DNA of 64,000 nucleotides. Origin: Mesorhizobium sp. CA14. Its GTDB lineage: Bacteria; Pseudomonadota; Alphaproteobacteria; Rhizobiales; Rhizobiaceae. The DNA lies in contig NZ_JAIUHR010000013.1 of assembly GCF_020165195.1 (NCBI RefSeq), positions 78,106 to 142,105 on the forward strand, in the 5' to 3' direction. The notes below the pieces were generated by a model. The model made no database searches. It saw only the letters and a list, made by a program, of their open reading frames with translations, and was not told where the DNA came from. Every line of letters starts with the position of its first letter. Within the stretch, counting starts at the first letter, position 1. The translations under genes and the position numbers were made by a program. Shown here piece by piece: positions 44,081-53,296 of the stretch.

Positions 44081-44098
44081 CTGTCATGCACCCGTCAT
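44081..44098 (+). promoter_or_regulatory. PHO box upstream of phnG
   Basis: CTGTCAT-GCAC-CCGTCAT matches the PhoB consensus (two CTGTCAT-type heptamers spaced by four) with one mismatch in 14. A TATAAT at 44120-44125 lies 21 bases downstream. This makes the phnGHIJKL genes probable phosphate-starvation targets of PhoB. Confidence 0.75.
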
Positions 44099-44133
44099 GG
44101 ACTCCCGCTACGAGGGAGGTATAATTTGTATAG

Positions 44134-44153
44134 TTGTCTATATCAATAGACAA
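44134..44153. promoter_or_regulatory. Probable PhnF operator
   Basis: TTGTCTAT-ATCA-ATAGACAA, an exact 8-base inverted repeat, begins 8 bases after the TATAAT and ends 24 bases before the phnG ATG. It would cover the transcription start, as expected for a repressor. The next gene on the other side encodes PhnF. Confidence 0.75.
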
Positions 44154-44177
44154 ATTTTCGGTGCAAGGAGCGATGCC

Positions 44178-44639
44178 ATGCGAGGACAGGAAGCGCGCGA
44201 GCAGGCCGGGCGGAAAGCCTTGATCGCGACGCTGGCGCATGCCGAAGCCGATGAGATCGCCCGCCTGTGGAACGAGTCGGGCCTGCCTTCCGAGGCCGAG
44301 CTTTTGCGCGGACCCGAAACCGGATTGGTGACGGTGCGCGGACGGATCGGCGGCGGCGGCGCGCCCTTCAATGTCGGCGAGGCGACCGTCACCCGCGCCA
44401 CGGTGCGGCTGCCTTCCGGCCAGGTCGGCCATTCCTATGCGCTCGGCCGCGACAAGCAAAAGGCCCGGCTCGCGGCCATCGCCGACGCGCTCTGGCAGGA
44501 CCCGGCGCAGCGCGAAGCGGTCGAGACGAAGCTCGCCGCGCCCTTGCGCGCTGCGCTTGCTGCGGCGCGCGAGACAAAGCGTGTCGAAACGGCGGCCACG
44601 AAAGTGGATTTCTTCACCATGGTGCGCGGAGAGGACTGA
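44178..44639 (+). CDS. phnG: PhnG, carbon-phosphorus lyase core subunit
   Basis: 153 residues. It is part of the PhnGHIJ core; PhnI with PhnG, H and L transfers the phosphonate to the ribose of ATP. Conserved family stretches are GLVTVRGRIGGGGAPFNVGEATVTRATVRL and GHSYALGRDKQKARLAAIADAL. Start MRGQEAREQAG at 44178 has AAGGAGCG upstream. The stop overlaps the phnH start (TGATG). It is controlled by the PHO box and palindrome directly upstream. Confidence 0.94.
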   Translation: MRGQEAREQAGRKALIATLAHAEADEIARLWNESGLPSEAELLRGPETGLVTVRGRIGGGGAPFNVGEATVTRATVRLPSGQVGHSYALGRDKQKARLAAIADALWQDPAQREAVETKLAAPLRAALAAARETKRVETAATKVDFFTMVRGED

Positions 44640-45250
44640 TGGATATCGCCACGCAATCGATCGACGGCGGCTTCGCCGAGCCGGTCTTCAATGCCCAGGC
44701 GGTGTTCCGCGCCATCATGAACGCGATGGCCCGCCCCGGCACCGTCCAACCGCTACCGCAGCTCGCCCGCCCGCCGGCGCCGTTGTCGGCGACGGCCGGC
44801 GCCGTGGCGCTCTCGCTCTGCGACAACGACACGCCGGTCTGGCTTGATCCGCCGCTGCAGGCCGAAGCCCCGGTCAAGGCCTGGCTCGGCTTCCACACCG
44901 GCGCGCCCTTGGCAAACACGCCCGCCGACGCGCATTTCGCCCTGATCGCCAATCCGAAAGAGATGGCGGCGCTCGATGGTTTTGCGCAAGGCACGCAAGA
45001 ATATCCCGACCGCTCGACGACGCTGATCCTCCTGGTCAGCGACCTTGTCTCGGGCCCGTCGCTGCTGCTCGAAGGCCCCGGCATCGAAAAGACGTCGATG
45101 ATCGCGCCTCCCGGCATGCCGCGCCATTTCGTCGAGCAGTGGAAGCAGAACAATCAGCGTTTCCCGCGCGGCGTCGACCTCATCCTGGCGGCACCCGGCA
45201 GCCTCGCCTGCCTGCCGCGCACCACCCGCATCAAGACGATGGAGGCATGA
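44639..45250 (+). CDS. phnH: PhnH, carbon-phosphorus lyase core subunit
   Basis: 203 residues. The family N-terminus GGFAEPVFNAQAVFRAIMNAMARPG is clear, as are LCDNDTPVWLD and the C-terminal GVDLILAAPGSLACLPRTTRI. PhnH has a PLP-transferase-like fold without the cofactor and dimerises in the core complex. It starts inside the phnG stop and ends one base before phnI, so the genes are co-translated. Confidence 0.94.
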   Translation: MDIATQSIDGGFAEPVFNAQAVFRAIMNAMARPGTVQPLPQLARPPAPLSATAGAVALSLCDNDTPVWLDPPLQAEAPVKAWLGFHTGAPLANTPADAHFALIANPKEMAALDGFAQGTQEYPDRSTTLILLVSDLVSGPSLLLEGPGIEKTSMIAPPGMPRHFVEQWKQNNQRFPRGVDLILAAPGSLACLPRTTRIKTMEA

Positions 45251-45251
45251 C

Positions 45252-46364
45252 ATGTATGTCGCGGTGAAAGGCGGCGAAACCGCCATTGCCAACGCGCACC
45301 GCCTGCTTGCCGATCGCCGCCGCGGCGACCGCTCGGTGCCGGCGCTGCGCCTCGATCAGATCGTCGAGCAACTGGCGCTCGGCGTCGACCGGGTGATGAG
45401 CGAAGGCTCCCTTTATGATCGCGAGCTTGCGGCACTGGCCGTCGTCCAGGCGCGCGGCGACATGATCGAGGCGATCTTCCTGGTGCGCGCCTACCGCACC
45501 ACGCTGCCGCGCTTCGGCTACACCAATCCGGTCGACACCGGCGCCATGCAGGTCGAGCGTCGTATCTCGGCCACGTATAAGGACCTGCCGGGCGGCCAGG
45601 TGCTCGGCCCAACCTTCGACTACACGCACCGCCTGCTCGATCCCGAGCTTGCCGCCTGCGCCGAGGTCGAGATGCCCGCGCAGCGTCCGGTCGAACCGGA
45701 GGCCATGCCGCGCGTTTCGGCGATCCTCGCCCATGAAGGCCTGATCGAAGCCGACGGCGAGATGCCGCTTGACCATGTGCCCGGCGACATCACGCGCGAG
45801 CCGCTGCAATTCCCGATGGCGCGCGACATCCGCCTGCAGGCGCTGTCGCGCGGCGACGAAGGCTTTCTCCTGGCGCTCGGCTATTCGACGCAGCGCGGCT
45901 ACGCCCGCAACCATCCCTTCGTCGGCGAGATACGCATCGGCGAGGTCGAGCTGGAGCTCGACGTGCCGGAGCTGCCCTTCGCCGTGCCGCTCGGCTCGAT
46001 CCGCGTCACCGAATGTCAGATGGTCAATCAGTTCAAGGGCTCGGCCAAGGCGCCGCCGCAGTTCACCCGGGGCTATGGCCTGGTCTTCGGTCAGAGCGAG
46101 CGCAAGGCGATGGCGATGGCGCTGTGCGACCGGGCGCTACGCGCGAGCGAGCTTGGCGAGGATGTCGTTGCCGCCGCGCAGGACGAGGAATTCGTCATCT
46201 CGCATTCCGACAATGTCCAGGCGACCGGCTTCGTCGAGCATCTGAAGCTGCCGCACTATGTCGACTTCCAGGCCGAGCTCGGCCTGGTCCGCCGCATGCG
46301 TGCCGAATATGAGGCGCGGCAAAACGAGGACAAGGCTGAAGACAAGAGGGAGGCCGCGGAATGA
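45252..46364 (+). CDS. phnI: PhnI, carbon-phosphorus lyase core subunit (nucleosidase-like)
   Basis: 370 residues, the usual length. MYVAVKGGETAIANAHRLLADRRRGD at the start, then LVRAYRTTLPRFGY and RISATYKDLPGGQVLGPTFDYTHRLLD are strongly conserved in PhnI. Alone it can cleave purine nucleosides; with PhnG, H and L it makes ribose-1-phosphonate 5-triphosphate. The stop overlaps the phnJ ATG by four bases. Confidence 0.95.
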   Translation: MYVAVKGGETAIANAHRLLADRRRGDRSVPALRLDQIVEQLALGVDRVMSEGSLYDRELAALAVVQARGDMIEAIFLVRAYRTTLPRFGYTNPVDTGAMQVERRISATYKDLPGGQVLGPTFDYTHRLLDPELAACAEVEMPAQRPVEPEAMPRVSAILAHEGLIEADGEMPLDHVPGDITREPLQFPMARDIRLQALSRGDEGFLLALGYSTQRGYARNHPFVGEIRIGEVELELDVPELPFAVPLGSIRVTECQMVNQFKGSAKAPPQFTRGYGLVFGQSERKAMAMALCDRALRASELGEDVVAAAQDEEFVISHSDNVQATGFVEHLKLPHYVDFQAELGLVRRMRAEYEARQNEDKAEDKREAAE

Positions 46365-47338
46365 CCGCGCAACCGACAGGGATCGCCACCTACAACTTCG
46401 CCTATCTCGATGACCAGACCAAAAGGATGATCCGCCGGGCGATCCTGAAGGGCATCGCCATTCCCGGCTACCAGGTGCCCTTCGCCTCGCGCGAGATGCC
46501 GATGCCATATGGCTGGGGCACCGGCGGCGTCCAGGTCACCGCCTCGATCATCGGTCCGGATGATGTGCTGAAAGTGATCGACCAGGGCGCCGACGACACC
46601 ACCAACGCCGTCTCGATCCGCGCCTTCTTCAAGAAGGTCGCCAAGGTCGCCGTCACAACCGAGACCGCGAAGGCGACGATCATCCAGAGCCGCCACCGCA
46701 TTCCCGAGCATCCGCTGACCGCGGCCCAGGTGCTGGTCTTCCAGGTGCCGATCCCCGAGCCGCTGCGCTTCCTCGAGCCGCGCGAGACCGAGACGCGCAA
46801 AATGCATGCGCTGGAGGAATACGGCCTCATGCATGTGAAGCTCTATGAGGACATCGCCAGGCACGGCCGCATCGCCACCACCTACGCCTATCCCGTCAAG
46901 GTCGAGGGCCGTTACGTGATGGATCCCTCGCCGACGCCGAAATTCGACAATCCGAAGATGCACTGCTCGCCGGCCTTGCAGCTGTTCGGCGCCGGTCGCG
47001 AGAAGCGCATCTACGCGGTGCCGCCCTTCACCGACGTCGTCAGCCTCGACTTCGAGGACCATCCCTTCGAGGTGCAGACCTTCGACCAGCCCTGCGCGCT
47101 CTGCGGCGCTGAGAATGTCTATCTCGACGAGGTCATTCTCGACGACCATGGCGGCCACATGTTCGTCTGCTCGGACACCGACCACTGCGAGAAGCGGCGC
47201 GGCGATTCTACCTCCCCCTCGTGGGGAGGTCGCGCCGAAGGCGCGGGTGGGAGTGGCCTGGCGACAACCCCTGCAACCTCCACCCCGGCGCTGCGCGCCG
47301 ACCCTCCCCACGAGGGGGAGGGTAAGGAGGCCGAATGA
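46361..47338 (+). CDS. phnJ: PhnJ, radical-SAM C-P lyase, with a repeat-encoded C-terminal tail
   Basis: 325 residues, about 44 more than typical PhnJ. It cleaves the C-P bond of ribose-1-phosphonate 5-phosphate by radical chemistry. The unusual cluster ligands are seen as Cys245, Cys248 (CALC), Cys270 (HMFVC) and Cys276. After about residue 281 the sequence becomes STSPSWGGRAEGAGG ... ADPPHEGEGKEAE, translated from a palindromic intergenic repeat (47211-47321) inserted in frame before the stop. The core including the Cys ligands is intact, so it may still be active. Stop overlaps phnK by four bases. Confidence 0.94.
   Translation: MTAQPTGIATYNFAYLDDQTKRMIRRAILKGIAIPGYQVPFASREMPMPYGWGTGGVQVTASIIGPDDVLKVIDQGADDTTNAVSIRAFFKKVAKVAVTTETAKATIIQSRHRIPEHPLTAAQVLVFQVPIPEPLRFLEPRETETRKMHALEEYGLMHVKLYEDIARHGRIATTYAYPVKVEGRYVMDPSPTPKFDNPKMHCSPALQLFGAGREKRIYAVPPFTDVVSLDFEDHPFEVQTFDQPCALCGAENVYLDEVILDDHGGHMFVCSDTDHCEKRRGDSTSPSWGGRAEGAGGSGLATTPATSTPALRADPPHEGEGKEAE
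47211..47321. repeat. Palindromic repeat inserted in the 3' end of phnJ
   Basis: CCTCCCCCTCGTGGGGAGG (47211-47229) and CCTCCCCACGAGGGGGAGG (47303-47321) are exact inverted copies; each arm is also a short palindrome. The intervening part has GCGCCGAAGGCGC. It resembles the other GC-rich repeats of the window but here it is wholly within a coding frame. Confidence 0.85.
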
Positions 47339-48111
47339 CCGACGAACCGCTGCTGCGCGTTTCAGCGCTGTCCAAATTCTACGGCTCGCGGGTCGGCTGC
47401 GAGAACGTCACCTTCGACCTGTGGCCAGGCGAGGTGCTGGCGGTGGTTGGCGAGTCCGGCTCCGGCAAGACGACGCTGCTCAACTGCCTGTCGACCCGCC
47501 TGCTGCCTTCCTCCGGCACCGCGAGCTACCGCATGCGCGACGGCCAATGGCGCGAGCTCTATCGCATGAGCGAGGCCGAGCGCCGCTTCCTGATGCGCAC
47601 CGACTGGGGCTTCGTCCACCAGAACCCGGCCGACGGCCTGCGCATGACCGTGTCGGCCGGCGCCAATGTCGGCGAACGGCTGATGGCGGTCGGCGACCGC
47701 CACTACGGCAGGATCCGCGCCACCGCCGTCGACTGGCTGTCACGCGTCGAGATCGACGAGGACCGTATCGACGACGAGCCCCGCGCCTTTTCCGGCGGCA
47801 TGCGCCAGCGCCTGCAGATCGCCCGCAATCTGGTCACCGGCCCGCGGCTCGTCTTCATGGACGAGCCGACCGGCGGCCTCGACGTCTCGGTGCAGGCGCG
47901 CCTGCTCGATCTCCTGCGCGGGCTGGTCACCGATCTCGGCCTGGCCGCGATCGTCGTCACCCACGACCTCGCCGTAGCGCGGCTCCTGTCGCAGCGCATG
48001 ATGGTGATGAAGGACGGCCGCGTCGTCGAAAGCGGCCTCACCGACCGCGTGCTCGACGATCCGCGCGCGCCTTATACGCAGTTGCTCGTTTCTTCGATCT
48101 TGCAGGTGTGA
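47335..48111 (+). CDS. phnK: PhnK, C-P lyase-associated ABC-type ATPase
   Basis: 258 residues. Walker A GESGSGKTT, signature FSGGMRQRLQIARNL, Walker B RLVFMDEPTGGLDVSVQ and THDLAVARLL show an intact ABC ATPase, similar to Dpp/OppF. PhnK binds the PhnGHIJ core rather than a membrane channel. Start overlaps the phnJ stop; the TAAGGAGG SD just upstream (47322-47329) lies directly after the repeat, so the insertion kept or supplied the ribosome site. Confidence 0.94.
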   Translation: MTDEPLLRVSALSKFYGSRVGCENVTFDLWPGEVLAVVGESGSGKTTLLNCLSTRLLPSSGTASYRMRDGQWRELYRMSEAERRFLMRTDWGFVHQNPADGLRMTVSAGANVGERLMAVGDRHYGRIRATAVDWLSRVEIDEDRIDDEPRAFSGGMRQRLQIARNLVTGPRLVFMDEPTGGLDVSVQARLLDLLRGLVTDLGLAAIVVTHDLAVARLLSQRMMVMKDGRVVESGLTDRVLDDPRAPYTQLLVSSILQV

Positions 48112-48113
48112 CG

Positions 48114-48821
48114 ATGGCCACTCCTCTCGTTGTTTCCGATGTCGCCAAAAGCTTCACCATGCATCTGCGTGACGGCGTCACGCTGCCGGTGGTGACGGGC
48201 GTCTCCTTCTCGATCCGCGCCGGCGAATGCGCCGTGCTCGGCGGGCCGTCAGGTGCGGGAAAAAGCTCGATCCTGAAGATGCTCTATGGCAACTATGCCG
48301 TCGATGAAGGTCAGATCATTGTCCAGCATGGCGGCGGATTGATCGACCTCGCCTCCGCCAGCCCGCGCACCGTGCTTTCCGTGCGCCGCCACACCATCGG
48401 CTATGTCAGCCAGTTCCTGCGCACCGTGCCGCGCGTTTCCGCGCTCGATGTCGTCGCCGAGCCGCTGGTCGAGCGCGGCGAGGATCGCGAAGGTGCGCGG
48501 GAAAAAGCACGCTCCTTGCTTGCGCAGCTCAACTTGCCCGAAAAGCTCTGGGCGCTGCCGCCCGCGACCTTCTCGGGCGGCGAGCAGCAGCGCGTCAACA
48601 TCGCGCGCGGCTTCATAACCGAGCATCCGATCCTGCTGCTCGACGAGCCGACCGCCTCGCTCGACGCAAAGAACCGCGATGTCGTGGTCGAGCTCATCGC
48701 CGCCAAGAAGGCGGCGGGCGTCGCCCTGCTCGGCATCTTCCACGACCTCGACGTGCGTGAGGCTGTCGCCGACCGCGTCATCGACGTCAGCGCCTTCGCC
48801 GCCGGAAAGATTGCCGCATGA
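48114..48821 (+). CDS. phnL: PhnL, C-P lyase-associated ABC-type ATPase
   Basis: 235 residues. Walker [10 protein letters not shown], signature [15 protein letters not shown], Walker [16 protein letters not shown]. The N-terminal [16 protein letters not shown] and a later [16 protein letters not shown] are PhnL-specific. It supports the core complex in loading phosphonate on ATP. It begins two bases after phnK and overlaps the hexapeptide transferase gene by four. Confidence 0.93.
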   Translation: MATPLVVSDVAKSFTMHLRDGVTLPVVTGVSFSIRAGECAVLGGPSGAGKSSILKMLYGNYAVDEGQIIVQHGGGLIDLASASPRTVLSVRRHTIGYVSQFLRTVPRVSALDVVAEPLVERGEDREGAREKARSLLAQLNLPEKLWALPPATFSGGEQQRVNIARGFITEHPILLLDEPTASLDAKNRDVVVELIAAKKAAGVALLGIFHDLDVREAVADRVIDVSAFAAGKIAA

Positions 48822-49432
48822 AGAAGCTTTCGGAGGCGCCGCTGATCCATCCGACGGCGCAGGTCGAAAACTCGACGCTCGGCCGCTGGACCGAGATCGC
48901 CGAGCGCTGCCGCGTCGCCGAATGCGAGCTCGGCGACTATTCCTACATGATGCAGGACTGCGCCGTGTGGTGCGCGACTATTCGAAAGTTCTCCAACATC
49001 GCGGCAAGCGTGCGCATCAACGCCACCAACCATCCGACCTGGCGGCCGACGCTGCATCACTTCACCTACCGCGCCTCCGACTATTGGGACGACGCCGAGC
49101 ATGAAAGCGAGTTCTTCGCCGAGCGCCGCGCCAAACGTGTCACCATCGGCCACGACACCTGGCTCGGCCATGGCTCGACCATCCTGCCCGGCGTCACCGT
49201 CGGCGACGGCGCGGCGGTCGGCGCGGGCGCCGTGGTGTCGAAGGATGTCGCACCCTACACAATCGTCGGCGGCGTGCCGGCGAAGCCGATCCGCGAGCGC
49301 TTCGACCGCCGCACCGCCGAGCGCTACCAGGCTTTAGCCTGGTGGGACTGGGACCATGCAAGGCTGCGCGCCGCGCTCGGCGATTTCCGCGAGCTTTCGG
49401 CGGAGGCGTTCCTGGAGAAGCATGGCGGTTAG
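48818..49432 (+). CDS. Phosphonate-associated hexapeptide-repeat transferase
   Basis: 204 residues. A left-handed beta-helix is indicated by the repeated [LIV]-G-x4 pattern ([33 protein letters not shown]), with an internal loop with [20 protein letters not shown], and the C-terminal [14 protein letters not shown] of xenobiotic-type acetyltransferases. A group of this fold is specifically linked to C-P lyase operons and thought to acetylate aminophosphonates, as PhnO does by another fold. It overlaps phnL, supporting this role. Confidence 0.88.
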   Translation: MKKLSEAPLIHPTAQVENSTLGRWTEIAERCRVAECELGDYSYMMQDCAVWCATIRKFSNIAASVRINATNHPTWRPTLHHFTYRASDYWDDAEHESEFFAERRAKRVTIGHDTWLGHGSTILPGVTVGDGAAVGAGAVVSKDVAPYTIVGGVPAKPIRERFDRRTAERYQALAWWDWDHARLRAALGDFRELSAEAFLEKHGG

Positions 49433-49437
49433 GCGCG

Positions 49438-49502
49438 GTGAATGGTGAATGGTGAACAGTGAATGGCAACGAAGCCCTCCTTTCTCACCATTCACCATTC
49501 AC
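49438..49502. repeat. 18-base inverted repeat between transferase and 2H-phosphoesterase genes
   Basis: GTGAATGGTGAATGGTGA (49438-49455) and TCACCATTCACCATTCAC (49485-49502) are exact inverted copies, built from a GTGAATG(G) unit repeated in tandem. The stem lacks a T-run and lies in an operon gap, so it may be an attenuating or mRNA-stabilising hairpin. Confidence 0.75.
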
Positions 49503-49552
49503 ACCGTTGACACATGACTCGGACAGGACGCCATCTCCCCAAGGAGACCGCG

Positions 49553-50263
49553 ATGCTCGCCACAGTCAGACCCTCGCTTGCCGGATTTTTCGAAGGCACC
49601 AACCCGGCGCCGCCCACACATCTCGGCACCCGTTATGACGCGTCGGGCAACTTCCTCCTCGAACCCGGCAACACGGTCGTCAGCCATCTGGTCAAGGGCT
49701 CGGCTTCCGAAGCGGCGATCATCGAGGTGCGCGAGCGCATGCTGGCGATGCCGGACGCCGATCGCCTCGCCTTCACGCCGATCTCCAGCCTGCACATGAC
49801 GCTCTTCCAGGGCATCATCGAATATCGCCGCCGCCTCCCCTACTGGCCTTCGGACGTGCCGCTCGACACCGGCATCGACGCCATGACCCGCCTCCATCTG
49901 CAGCGTCTGGAGGGTTTTGAGGCCTGCCCTCCGTTTCGTATCAAGACCATCGGCGTCACGCCAAACGGCCTGACCGTCGCCGGTGCGACGGAACAGGACC
50001 GTGCTGCCCTCAAGGCATGGCGCGACGCCCTGTCGGTGCCGTTCGGCTACCGCCATCCGGACCACGACGCTTATGTCTTCCACATCACCTTCGCCTATCA
50101 GATCCGCCGTCTCGCCGACGAGCGAGCCGCGGCCTGGCAGGATCTGTTCGACGACTGCCTGTCGTTCCTCGAACGCGAGGCTCCTGTGATCGAGCTCAAG
50201 CCTCCGGCCTTCTGCAGCTTCAAGGACATGAAACATTTCGAGGAATTGCTGGTGCTTGGTTGA
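49553..50263 (+). CDS. DUF1868 protein, 2H phosphoesterase-like
   Basis: 236 residues. Two HxT motifs, SSLHMTLFQG (about 82) and YVFHITFAY (about 178), are spaced as in 2H phosphoesterases, and NFLLEPGNTVVSHLVKG is the DUF1868 block. The start at 49553 follows CAAGGAG; a longer frame from 49514 has no such site. It lies between the C-P lyase core genes and phnC. Since no PhnP is present in the window, it could open the cyclic ribose phosphate made by C-P lyase; this is inference. Confidence 0.82.
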   Translation: MLATVRPSLAGFFEGTNPAPPTHLGTRYDASGNFLLEPGNTVVSHLVKGSASEAAIIEVRERMLAMPDADRLAFTPISSLHMTLFQGIIEYRRRLPYWPSDVPLDTGIDAMTRLHLQRLEGFEACPPFRIKTIGVTPNGLTVAGATEQDRAALKAWRDALSVPFGYRHPDHDAYVFHITFAYQIRRLADERAAAWQDLFDDCLSFLEREAPVIELKPPAFCSFKDMKHFEELLVLG

Positions 50264-50290
50264 ACTCCAAGCCTGTGGGACGTAACAAAA

Positions 50291-50308
50291 CTGACATCAA
50301 TCCGACAC
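50291..50308 (+). promoter_or_regulatory. Weak PHO-box-like sequence before phnC
   Basis: CTGACAT-CAAT-CCGACAC has heptamers spaced by four and differs from the PhoB consensus at about three of 14 positions. It is 71 bases upstream of the phnC ATG. A second phosphate-regulated start within the unit is plausible. Confidence 0.4.
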
Positions 50309-50378
50309 CCCAGCTTCATCGGCCTGCGCTAGCGAAGGTTAACAGACCTGCAAGAGCGCGACGGACTGGAGTTTTGGT

Positions 50379-51236
<858 letters not shown>

Positions 51237-51376
51237 CTCCGCCGCCCGACCCAGCGGGTCCGGGCAAATCGTGGATGTCAGCCGAGCAACCCGGATCGCC
51301 CGCCAGCGTCAAAGGCAAGACTTGAAAAATCAGAACGCCGCCGGCGCGCAGCCGGAACAACAGGAGAGAGATCGAA

Positions 51377-52285
51377 ATGTTCAGGAAGATGGTTTTTGGG
51401 GCGGTTTCGCTGCTCGCCATGGCGGCAAGCACCGCGCACGCCGCTGACATCAAGGAATTCCGCGTCGGCATCCTCGGCGGCGAGAACGAGACCGACCGTC
51501 TGCGCAACTACCAGTGCCTCGCCGATCACCTGAAGTCGGAATTCGGCTTCGAAAAGGTGTCGCTGTTCCCGGCCGCCGACTATGACGGCGTCATCCAGGG
51601 CCTGCTCGGCGGCACGCTCGACTTCGCCGAGCTCGGCGCTTCCGGCTATGCCAGCGTCTATCTCAAGGATCCGAAGGCGGTCACGCCGATCCTCACCACC
51701 AAGCAGACCGACGGTTCGACCGGCTACTACTCGATCGGCCTTGCGCTGAAGACCTCGGGGATCACCGACATCAAGTCGGCCAAGGGCAAGAAGCTCGGCT
51801 ATGCCGATCCGGACTCGACCTCGGGCTACCTGATCCCGCTGACCCAGATTCCGAAGGACACCGGCGCTTCGAACGAGACCTACTTCGCGTCGACCCAGTT
51901 CAACGGCGGCCACGAGAACAACGTGCTGGCCGTACGCGACGGCAAGGTCGACGTGGCGGTGGATGATTCCTCCGGCATCGGCGACTTCAAGAACGGCTAC
52001 ACCTCCGGCACCTTCCACAAGGAAGTCGCCAAGGGCGCCGTCGACCCGAACGACTTCGTCGAAGTGTGGCGCTCAGGCCTGATCCCGAACGGCCCGCTGG
52101 TCGTGCGCACCGCGCTCGGCGACGACATGACCGCCAAGCTCACCGCTTTCTTCACCGCGCTACCGGCCAAGGACAAGGCCTGCTTCGAAGGCGTCGAGGG
52201 TGGCGATTTCACCGGCTACGTCCCGGTGAAGCCTGACTTCTACAGCGTCATCGTCGAAGCCCGCAAAGCTGCTATAGGCGGTTAA
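51377..52285 (+). CDS. phnD: PhnD, phosphonate-binding periplasmic protein
   Basis: 302 residues. Signal peptide MFRKMVFGAVSLLAMAASTAHA, then KEFRVGILGGENETDRLRNYQCLADHL and GVIQGLLGGTLDFAELGASGYA, and DPDSTSGYLIPL, the phosphonate-binding Ser/Thr loop of the family. AGGAGAG precedes the start. A strong terminator-like hairpin follows its stop, suggesting higher expression than the permeases. Confidence 0.94.
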   Translation: MFRKMVFGAVSLLAMAASTAHAADIKEFRVGILGGENETDRLRNYQCLADHLKSEFGFEKVSLFPAADYDGVIQGLLGGTLDFAELGASGYASVYLKDPKAVTPILTTKQTDGSTGYYSIGLALKTSGITDIKSAKGKKLGYADPDSTSGYLIPLTQIPKDTGASNETYFASTQFNGGHENNVLAVRDGKVDVAVDDSSGIGDFKNGYTSGTFHKEVAKGAVDPNDFVEVWRSGLIPNGPLVVRTALGDDMTAKLTAFFTALPAKDKACFEGVEGGDFTGYVPVKPDFYSVIVEARKAAIGG

Positions 52286-52300
52286 ACGCATCAGGAAAAA

Positions 52301-52328
52301 GGGCGGCGCCCGAAACGCCGCCCTTTTT
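52301..52328 (+). terminator. Hairpin with T-run after phnD
   Basis: GGGCGGCG (52301-52308) pairs with CGCCGCCC (52316-52323), followed by TTTTT. It looks like an intrinsic terminator but lies inside the phn unit, so it probably lets part of the transcription continue into phnE. Confidence 0.75.
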
Positions 52329-52341
52329 GCATGTCCCGATC

Positions 52342-53295
52342 ATGACATCAGCGACACTCCATTCCGACGCCACCCGCCGGCAGGCCGATGCCTGGCGGCG
52401 CCAGACCTCGCTGCGCCGCTTCTACACCGCGCTGGGCGTCGCCCTGCTGCTTGTCGCCATGTGCGCGACCATGTGGTTCGCCGACGAGGCCAATGCCGGG
52501 CATTTCTTCGACCGGCTGCCGCACATCCTCGATTTTCTGAGCTGGCTGGTCCCGAAGGACTGGAACGATGTCTGGCGCGCCCTGTTCGACATCGCCTCGC
52601 CCAACGACAAGGGCACGCAGGAGTTCAACTTCCCGCTCGGCCGCGTCTATGTCTGGGGCGGCTTCTACATCCCCGAATATTTCGAGCTGATGCTGACCAC
52701 GGTGAACGTGGCGCTGGTCTCGACCTTCATCGGCTTCGTCTTCGCCGTTCCCTTCTCCTTCATCGCCGCGCGCAACCTGACGCCGAGCCCGGTCCTGCGG
52801 CTCATCGTCAAGCGCTTCATGGAATTGCTGCGCGCCTTCCCCGAAATCGTCATTGCCGGCCTGTTCGCAGCCATCGTCTCGATCGGCCCGGTCGCCGCCA
52901 TCATCGCCATCGGCCTGCATTCGATCGGCGCGCTGGGCAAGCTGTTCTACGAGATCAACGAGAACATCGACATGCGCGCGGAAGAGGGCCTGCGTGCTGT
53001 CGGCGCCAACTGGTTCGAGCGCGTGCGCTTTGCCGACCTGCCGCAGGTGTTGCCCAATTTCATGTCCTACACGCTGCTCAGGATCGAGATCAACGTGCGC
53101 ATCTCGACCATCATGGGCGCGGTCGGCGGCGGCGGCATCGGCGAGGAGCTGAAGCTTTCCATTTCACGCGGCTTCGGCGCCAAGACGCTGGCGCTGGTGC
53201 TCTTGCTCTTCGTCACCATCTTCCTGGTCGACCAGTTCTCCGCCTGGCTGCGCCGCAAGCTCGTCGGTGAGCAGGCCTTCCTGATGAGCGCTTGA
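52342..53295 (+). CDS. phnE: PhnE-type phosphonate ABC permease 1
   Basis: 317 residues. Hydrophobic segments include FYTALGVALLLVAMCATMWF at the N-terminus and the block MLTTVNVALVSTFIGFVFAVPFSFIAARNLTPSP. The EAA-like loop is ENIDMRAEEGLRAVGANWFERVRFADLPQVLPNF. Start at 52342 (MTSATLHSD); a TTG at 52327 would lie in the terminator hairpin and was dropped. It ends one base before the second permease gene and both likely form a heterodimer. Confidence 0.93.
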   Translation: MTSATLHSDATRRQADAWRRQTSLRRFYTALGVALLLVAMCATMWFADEANAGHFFDRLPHILDFLSWLVPKDWNDVWRALFDIASPNDKGTQEFNFPLGRVYVWGGFYIPEYFELMLTTVNVALVSTFIGFVFAVPFSFIAARNLTPSPVLRLIVKRFMELLRAFPEIVIAGLFAAIVSIGPVAAIIAIGLHSIGALGKLFYEINENIDMRAEEGLRAVGANWFERVRFADLPQVLPNFMSYTLLRIEINVRISTIMGAVGGGGIGEELKLSISRGFGAKTLALVLLLFVTIFLVDQFSAWLRRKLVGEQAFLMSA

Positions 53296-53296
53296 A

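Noticed and set aside
52327..52341. TTG start for the first phnE
   Set aside because: It falls inside the T-run of the phnD terminator hairpin and has no SD; ATG at 52342 fits better.
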